A program made the translations under genes and the position numbers. Shown piece after piece: positions 22,561-30,248 of a DNA stretch of 30,248 bases (the stretch's first letter is position 1; every line of letters begins with the position of its first letter). The notes beneath the pieces are model-generated. The model saw only the letters and a list, made by a program, of their open reading frames with translations, ran no database searches and was not told the DNA's origin. Origin of the DNA: an uncultured Collinsella sp. (GTDB lineage: Bacteria; Actinomycetota; Coriobacteriia; Coriobacteriales; Coriobacteriaceae); the NCBI GenBank assembly GCA_902467875.1, contig CABQWP010000019.1, positions 1-30,248 of the forward strand. Direction: 5' to 3'.

Positions 22561-23523
22561 CTACTCGTGGATGCGGGTACCGGAGAGGCCGGCCATGGTC
22601 TCGGCGGCCTTGTCTAGAGCGCCGATGATGCAGGTGCGGCCCTTGCGAGAACGCGCGAACTTGATGGCAGCGCGAACCTTGGGCTCCATGGAACCCTTGC
22701 CGAACTGGCCCTCGTCGGCCAGGCGCTCGGCCTCGTCGGCGGTGAGGTCCTCGAGCTCCTCCTGGTTGGGCTTGCCAAAGTTGATGGCGACATGCTCAAC
22801 GGCGGTCAGCAGGAACAGAACGTCGGCGTCGCAGTCCTCGGCCAGCAGCTCGCCGCCCAGGTCCTTGTCGATGACGGCGGGAACGCCCTTGTAGCAGCCC
22901 TTGTTCTCGTAGTCGCGGACGACGGGGATGCCGCCGCCACCGCAGGCGATGACGATGAACTCGTTGTCGAGCAGGTTGAGGATGGAGTCAGCCTCGACGA
23001 TCTTCTTGGGATCGGGGGAAGCGACGACGCGACGCCAGCCGCGGCCGGAATCCTCGACGAAGACCTTGGAGGGATCCTCGGCCATGAACTCCTTGGCCTG
23101 CTCCTCGGTGTAGAAGGGGCCGATCGGCTTGGTCGGGTTCTTGAACGCGGGATCATCCGGGTCGCACTCGATCTGGGTGACGACGGTGGCGGCGTGCCAA
23201 CGCTTATAGCGCTTGTGCATCTCGCGGCCGATGCCCTGCTGCAGGTGATAACCAATGTAGCCCTGGGACATGGCGCCGCACTCGGGCAGCGGCATCTCGG
23301 GGGTACCGATGGCATCGTGGGCAGCGGCGAAGGCGTTCTGGATCATGCCGACCTGCGGGCCGTTGCCGTGGGTGATGATGATCTCGTTACCCTGCTCGAT
23401 GAGACCAAGGAGAGCGTGGGCGGTGTTGCTCACGGCCTCGATCTGCTCGACGGGGTTGTTGCCGAGGGCGTTGCCGCCAAGGGCGACGACAATACGATCG
23501 GGCTTGCCAAGAGGCTTAGACAT
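22561..23523 (-). CDS. arcC: Carbamate kinase
   Basis: Cytoplasmic kinase of 320 residues, the normal family length, catalysing carbamoyl phosphate + ADP to ATP + carbamate. Amino-acid kinase family motifs are all present: VALGGNALGNN (13-23), ITHGNGPQVG (50-59), VVASPDPKKIVE (166-177), IACGGGGIPVV (192-202) and AVIDKDLGGELLA (216-228). The start at 23523 has AAAGGA eight bases upstream; an upstream in-frame codon at 23559 is rejected. It has its own terminator and a long gene-free leader, so it is separate from the carbamoyltransferase cluster about 13 kb away on the other strand. It would complete ATP production from the carbamoyl phosphate made there. The gene symbol is given by family; it is not in an arc operon here. 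Confidence 0.95.
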   Translation of the reverse strand: MSKPLGKPDRIVVALGGNALGNNPVEQIEAVSNTAHALLGLIEQGNEIIITHGNGPQVGMIQNAFAAAHDAIGTPEMPLPECGAMSQGYIGYHLQQGIGREMHKRYKRWHAATVVTQIECDPDDPAFKNPTKPIGPFYTEEQAKEFMAEDPSKVFVEDSGRGWRRVVASPDPKKIVEADSILNLLDNEFIVIACGGGGIPVVRDYENKGCYKGVPAVIDKDLGGELLAEDCDADVLFLLTAVEHVAINFGKPNQEELEDLTADEAERLADEGQFGKGSMEPKVRAAIKFARSRKGRTCIIGALDKAAETMAGLSGTRIHE

Positions 23524-24042
23524 TGCTGGAATCCTTTCTGTAAAAGGCCTACAACCCATTAATAACCCGCGTCCGTGCGATACGCGAGTTTATTAAGGTT
23601 TATATTCTCTTTATCGCTCATTTTATTCATTTTGAAAATAGCGGAACGGTGAACGGTCGTTTTTATCCGCTCAGCGTACAGAACTCCAGCTCAGACATAT
23701 CTACGTAATTTACGTGCGACTTTATTTAAATGAAGCGAGGATTATGTCGGATTATGCAAACTACATCTCTGCTAAACACAAAACGGACAGCGCAATATCT
23801 TACTCGCACTATACGAGATTCTATGCACATATAAGTCGAGTATGCACCCCTGCAAAAACAAGGGGCTTTTCATCCAGCATAAGGAATAAAGAAGAGCTCC
23901 GAAAAGGCGGCAACAGCCAAGTCCCCCATCCATCCCCAAAGTGGCGCGAGGTTTCGCGGCAAAGCCGCGAAACAGCGAAAGGGACGGAATACCCGCCAAC
24001 TACGTCCTTCATCCGCCCACGCAATCCGAGGACGTAGTCGTA
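23524..24042. other. Gene-free region between carbamate kinase and the pyruvate oxidoreductase
   Basis: No convincing gene. Bases 23580-23860 are AT-rich and should hold the carbamate kinase promoter; a minus-strand TATAAA (23599-23604) is a weak -10 candidate about 70 bases before the start. Two perfect 10-bp hairpins follow: GTTTCGCGGC/GCCGCGAAAC (23951-23960 with 23964-23973) and ACTACGTCCT/AGGACGTAGT (23999-24008 with 24029-24038). A 97-codon open frame from 23744 (plus strand) has a poorly placed ribosome site and arginine- and serine-rich noise-like sequence. Confidence 0.5.
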
Positions 24043-24167
24043 GCAGGATCTGAGGGCTGACCTTCGCGGACACTCCGCAGGACGAAAGAACCCCCGCCGC
24101 ACGTAGTGCGCAGCGGGGGTTCTTTCATGTCCGAGGGCGTCCGCGAAGGTCAGCCCTCAGATCCTGC
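24043..24167. repeat. Large nested inverted repeat with 28-bp perfect outer arms
   Basis: The outer arms 24043-24070 and 24140-24167 are perfect 28-bp reverse complements. Inside lies a second perfect 14-bp stem (24084-24097 with 24113-24126), and within its loop a small palindrome, CGCACGTAGTGCG. The whole is a 125-base potential cruciform ending 11 bases before the oxidoreductase stop codon. Confidence 0.95.
24084..24126. terminator. Terminator hairpin at the oxidoreductase 3' end
   Basis: A 14-bp stem GAAAGAACCCCCGC/GCGGGGGTTCTTTC. Its ends are A/T-rich on both sides, so U-rich RNA is made in either direction. It is the inner part of the larger inverted repeat and probably stops the long oxidoreductase transcript. 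Confidence 0.8.
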
Positions 24168-24177
24168 GGTGGGAGAC

Positions 24178-27717
<3,540 letters not shown>

Positions 27718-27749
27718 ATACCCCTCTCCTCTCATATAGGTATACAGGC

Positions 27750-27765
27750 CCCGGCGATCGCCGGG
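27750..27765. promoter_or_regulatory. Perfect 16-bp palindrome upstream of the oxidoreductase gene
   Basis: CCCGGCGATCGCCGGG is fully self-complementary. It stands just upstream of the possible -10 box (27739-27744), where a -35 box would be expected and is missing. This placement suits a dimeric regulator binding site. The matching protein is unknown, and the site does not fit the Rex consensus. Confidence 0.45.
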
Positions 27766-28132
27766 ATGTTGGCGTGATGGGATTTACGCTGTTGCTTCCA
27801 ATCATCTGGCAGGCAGGCTCAGCAGCAGGTACGTGGCGTGGAGAGAAGACATGCCGAGGCGAGGGACAGCTGATGCGCCCCACAGACCCGACCGCCCGTC
27901 TTGCACATGACCGAGCGCCGCAAAGGCCGCATGCCGGATGCTCCCGGGCACGCCCCGGCGATGGGAAGCGCCCGCAACGGAAATCCGCATGCGGGTTTAT
28001 TGTACCCCGCCGTCAAGTGTAATTTCGGCAAATATAGGCGGGCGGTAAAGGTTTACCTCGGGTGACCGCCAAGGGCCAAAATGGCCTCTCCATCCCCAGG
28101 CGACCGGCTCTGGCGCGCCAAGGAGTGCCCCG

Positions 28133-28154
28133 GCCGGCAGAAAAGGAACGTCCC
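28133..28154 (+). repeat. Partial third copy of the dispersed repeat core
   Basis: 22 bases matching the core at 16503-16524 with one difference (GCCGGCAG, then AAAAGGAACGTCCC). Like the other two copies it lies just past the 3' end of a minus-strand gene and in the same orientation. Confidence 0.65.
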
Positions 28155-28164
28155 TATCTGACGG

Positions 28165-29103
28165 CTAGAGAGCACCGAAGAGGATGGCGTAGGTAGTGGA
28201 TTCGCCGAGCTTGAGCTCGTCGCCGGGATTGAGTTGGGCGGAACGGCCGGGCTCGACCTGAATGCAGACGCGCGTGGCCCCGTTTACCACCACGGTTCCG
28301 TTGGTGGACGACAAGTCCTCGACGTGCCAGATATTTTGAGCATCGCACCAGATATGGGCATGGCGGGCCGAGACATCGTCGCCGACGTCGGTAATATCGC
28401 CCTCACCAGTGGCCAGCGCGCCAATCTCAACACCCTGCTCACTCGGCTGAATCCAGCGCGGGGCGCTCACGACAAAACTGTTTTGCACGCGCAGCAAGCC
28501 CAGGGGGTGCGCCGGGGCGGGTTCGAGCTCGTCTGCGGTCATCGACATGCCAAGCGAACGCGGCGTGGATGTGCCTCCGCCACAGGTCGCGTGCGCGTAG
28601 TCGATGGCATAGTTCACCGAGGTCCGCACATCCGCCGAACAACCGACGGCGACAAACAGCACCAGCACGGCCTCGGCGCGCTCGGCGGGCATGAGTTCCG
28701 CCGCCTGGGACAGGCGATCGAGCGCGTTGCGATAGAGATTCGTGTCCTGGTGGCACTCTTCGAGCGCACGCACCATCGGTTCACCTGCAGGACCGCACAC
28801 CATATTAATCACAGCCGTGGAGTCCATGGGATTGCGCTGGCGCAGGGCCAGTTGCGACATAATACGCGCAGCCGAGGTACCGTATTCGGCAAAGTAGCGC
28901 TGCTGAAGCGTGCCGACCGGCGCGCGAACGATAAAGCGGGAAACCCAAGAGCGATCGGCGGCTCGGCTCTGCGGGCTGCGGCCGTCGGCGAGCGGACGGG
29001 ACGAGAGCACCAAGCCGCACAGCTCGATATGGCTCAGATGCGCCGCGCGCTTAAAGATGTCAAACATGGCCCCGCATGGGGTGAGCTCAACTTGAGATGC
29101 CAT
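28165..29103 (-). CDS. FHA-domain protein
   Basis: Protein of 312 residues. A C-terminal forkhead-associated domain covers about 222-310, with phosphothreonine-binding signatures SARHAHI (245-251) and LSSTNGTVVVNG (264-275). The N-terminal 200 residues are an all-helical-looking region I do not recognise, with an Asp-rich linker before the FHA domain. There is no signal peptide or membrane segment. FHA domains bind phosphothreonine peptides made by Ser/Thr kinases, and the gene begins three bases after the stop of a kinase gene, with its ribosome site (AAGGAGG) inside the kinase 3' end. The two should be translated together, and this protein is likely a substrate or reader of that kinase. The role of the N-terminal part is unknown. 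Confidence 0.88.
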   Translation of the reverse strand: MASQVELTPCGAMFDIFKRAAHLSHIELCGLVLSSRPLADGRSPQSRAADRSWVSRFIVRAPVGTLQQRYFAEYGTSAARIMSQLALRQRNPMDSTAVINMVCGPAGEPMVRALEECHQDTNLYRNALDRLSQAAELMPAERAEAVLVLFVAVGCSADVRTSVNYAIDYAHATCGGGTSTPRSLGMSMTADELEPAPAHPLGLLRVQNSFVVSAPRWIQPSEQGVEIGALATGEGDITDVGDDVSARHAHIWCDAQNIWHVEDLSSTNGTVVVNGATRVCIQVEPGRSAQLNPGDELKLGESTTYAILFGAL

Positions 29104-29106
29104 GAC

Positions 29107-30248
29107 CTAGGCCTCCTTGGTCGTAGAAATAGAATCGGACGATGCTTCGACAGGTCCGCCAAAAGTACGGGCAGCTGCGGCTCCACCGGCAAGCGGAGTC
29201 GCCATCTGGGCTTTTGTGCGTCGCGGTGCCGAAACGGGAAGTTCAAAGGCAAAGCCCATCGCAAGCAAAAACCACGTAAGCGTATAGGTTGCAACCAGAG
29301 CGGCAACAAGGCCGCCCATCACGGCGCGTTGGAAAAATACGCTACATGCAGCCACAACCAGCACCGGAACCTCGCAGGCAGAAAGCGCAAGCACGCCCTG
29401 CAGGAAGCCCGAGCGCCGATCGCGCGCAAGTGCCCCCGCGGCGACGCCGGCTATGCCTGGCAGCGCCAACGCCAGTGCGGCAATAATACCCGGTAGCGAC
29501 CCAGACCACACGAGCGATCCCAAAGTCGCCGTCACACGAGCGCCCGACGCCAGCAGCGCGGCCGAAACCACGACCACAGCCCAAACCACGCCACAGACGA
29601 CCGTCGCGCCGACCATTAGCGCGCGACGAACCGCGCGGCCAGACGCATCCATGGGGCACGGCGTGAGCGGCTCGCCGCGGAGCGAACGACCGACATTTTG
29701 CGCATAGTGGTCACAAAACGCCGAGAGCGCCGCCTCGACCGCCGCCGGCTCGGGACGATCTTTTTGATGGCTGGACAGACAGGCCATCACCACGTCGAAC
29801 AGCTGGGCATCGACAAACGCCAGCGCATCGCGTAGCTCTTCGGAATCCGGCTCAAGCCCTAGCTGCTGGGCCTGCTCGGCCGCGGCGAGCGCCACATCGG
29901 GCTCACGACGAAGCAGCTGAGTCAAATCACAACCGGGCGCATGGGCACCAATGGGATAGTCGGGCCGCGTGTCCATCTTGAGACGGTAGGGGCTGGCGAT
30001 GTCGCGCGTCCTTTTGCGCGAACCCGAGGTGCCCGAAGTGCTCGGCGCGGCTTCGTATGGCGCGACGCCGGCAATGAGCTCGTAAACCGTGCTTGCCGCG
30101 GCATAGACGTCGATCGCCGGCGACATACGCAAAGCGCGCAGATCGGGAATATCGTCGGTGAGCATCTCGGGCGGGGCATAGGCAACCGTCGCGCGACGCA
30201 GCGTGGCATAGCGCTCCGTAAACGACGCCTTACCGCCGGTACCGGCCA
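29107..30248 (-). CDS. Membrane Ser/Thr protein kinase-like protein (5' end outside the window)
   Basis: The open frame runs off the window edge, so only about 380 C-terminal residues are visible. They begin in the kinase activation segment, with APPEML as the A-P-E motif, then IDVYAAASTVYELIAGVAPYE (subdomain IX region) and KDRPEP with the subdomain XI Arg. This places it in the Hanks-type kinase fold. A Ser/Arg-rich insertion (about 40-60 residues after the APE motif) and a spacer follow. The C-terminal third has four hydrophobic segments, so the kinase domain is tied to the membrane by its C-terminus, without PASTA repeats. Catalytic residues such as the HRD Asp lie outside the window, so activity cannot be judged. 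It is followed after three bases by the FHA gene. Confidence 0.85.
   Translation of the reverse strand, partial: AGTGGKASFTERYATLRRATVAYAPPEMLTDDIPDLRALRMSPAIDVYAAASTVYELIAGVAPYEAAPSTSGTSGSRKRTRDIASPYRLKMDTRPDYPIGAHAPGCDLTQLLRREPDVALAAAEQAQQLGLEPDSEELRDALAFVDAQLFDVVMACLSSHQKDRPEPAAVEAALSAFCDHYAQNVGRSLRGEPLTPCPMDASGRAVRRALMVGATVVCGVVWAVVVVSAALLASGARVTATLGSLVWSGSLPGIIAALALALPGIAGVAAGALARDRRSGFLQGVLALSACEVPVLVVAACSVFFQRAVMGGLVAALVATYTLTWFLLAMGFAFELPVSAPRRTKAQMATPLAGGAAAARTFGGPVEASSDSISTTKEA

Larger units (their letters stand above)
27718..28164. other. Gene-free leader of the oxidoreductase and 3' flank of the FHA gene
   Basis: 447 bases with no supportable gene. Near 27739-27744 the minus strand reads TATACC, a possible -10 box that would give a 5' leader of about 15 bases. 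The region 27860-28000 is GC-rich with short repeated words but no clear long stem. At the right end lies a partial copy of the dispersed repeat (28133-28154), and no T-tailed terminator was found for the FHA gene. Confidence 0.5.

Noticed and set aside
23744..24037. Small plus-strand open frame before the nested inverted repeat
   Set aside because: Its ribosome site is too close to the ATG, and the frame runs through two hairpins and shows no family features.
27774..28022. 82-codon plus-strand open frame upstream of the oxidoreductase
   Set aside because: No ribosome site, arginine- and proline-rich composition typical of GC-rich noncoding DNA.

Overview
The window looks like chromosomal DNA from a GC-rich, anaerobic, gut-type actinobacterium of the class Coriobacteriia, most likely Collinsella or a close relative. 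This is inferred from the gene content (pyruvate:ferredoxin oxidoreductase, carbamate kinase, YfcC-type carriers, a lactose/cellobiose-type PTS, LytTR two-component genes) and from strong AAGGAGG-like ribosome binding sites. No database search was possible. No tRNA, rRNA, CRISPR array, prophage or transposase gene was seen.

Layout. (1) 0.1-6.5 kb, all minus strand: a YfcE-type phosphoesterase; an operon of glycosyltransferase, LytS-like histidine kinase and LytTR response regulator; a UMF1-type MFS permease; and a zinc-phospholipase-C-like protein. (2) 6.7-14.9 kb, plus strand: a PucR-family regulator, then a carbamoyltransferase, a YfcC-type carrier, a compact deiminase of the amidinotransferase fold, a D-2-hydroxyacid dehydrogenase and a second YfcC-type carrier. 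(3) 15.0-16.2 kb: a membrane-anchored C39-like cysteine peptidase with a long basic tail. (4) 16.6-22.1 kb, minus strand: a complete beta-glucoside (cellobiose-type) PTS operon, bracketed by two copies of a noncoding repeat. (5) 22.5-27.7 kb, minus strand: carbamate kinase and pyruvate:ferredoxin oxidoreductase, separated by a 650-base gene-free stretch that ends in a large nested inverted repeat. (6) 28.2-30.2 kb, minus strand: an FHA-domain protein and the C-terminal part of a membrane Ser/Thr protein kinase that runs off the window.

How they may work together. Region 2 plus the distant carbamate kinase has the enzyme types of an arginine-deiminase-like route: a guanidino compound is deiminated to a ureido compound, phosphorolysed to carbamoyl phosphate and an amine, and the carbamoyl phosphate then yields ATP. 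It is not a standard arc operon. The deiminase is a 285-residue protein rather than the roughly 400-residue ArcA. The carbamoyltransferase has lost the Asp and Ser of the ornithine-binding D-x-x-x-S-M-G loop. A 2-hydroxyacid dehydrogenase sits in the set, the presumed regulator is of PucR type, and the leader of the carbamoyltransferase can fold into several stems. My best guess for an undescribed system is ATP-yielding breakdown of a guanidino acid other than arginine itself, for example a 2-oxo or 2-hydroxy analogue. This remains an inference.

The noncoding DNA is also unusual. A repeat family (core GCCGGCAGRAAAGGAMCGTCCC) occurs at the 3' ends of three minus-strand genes in the same orientation, and one copy contains a motif recurring at exactly 62-base intervals.
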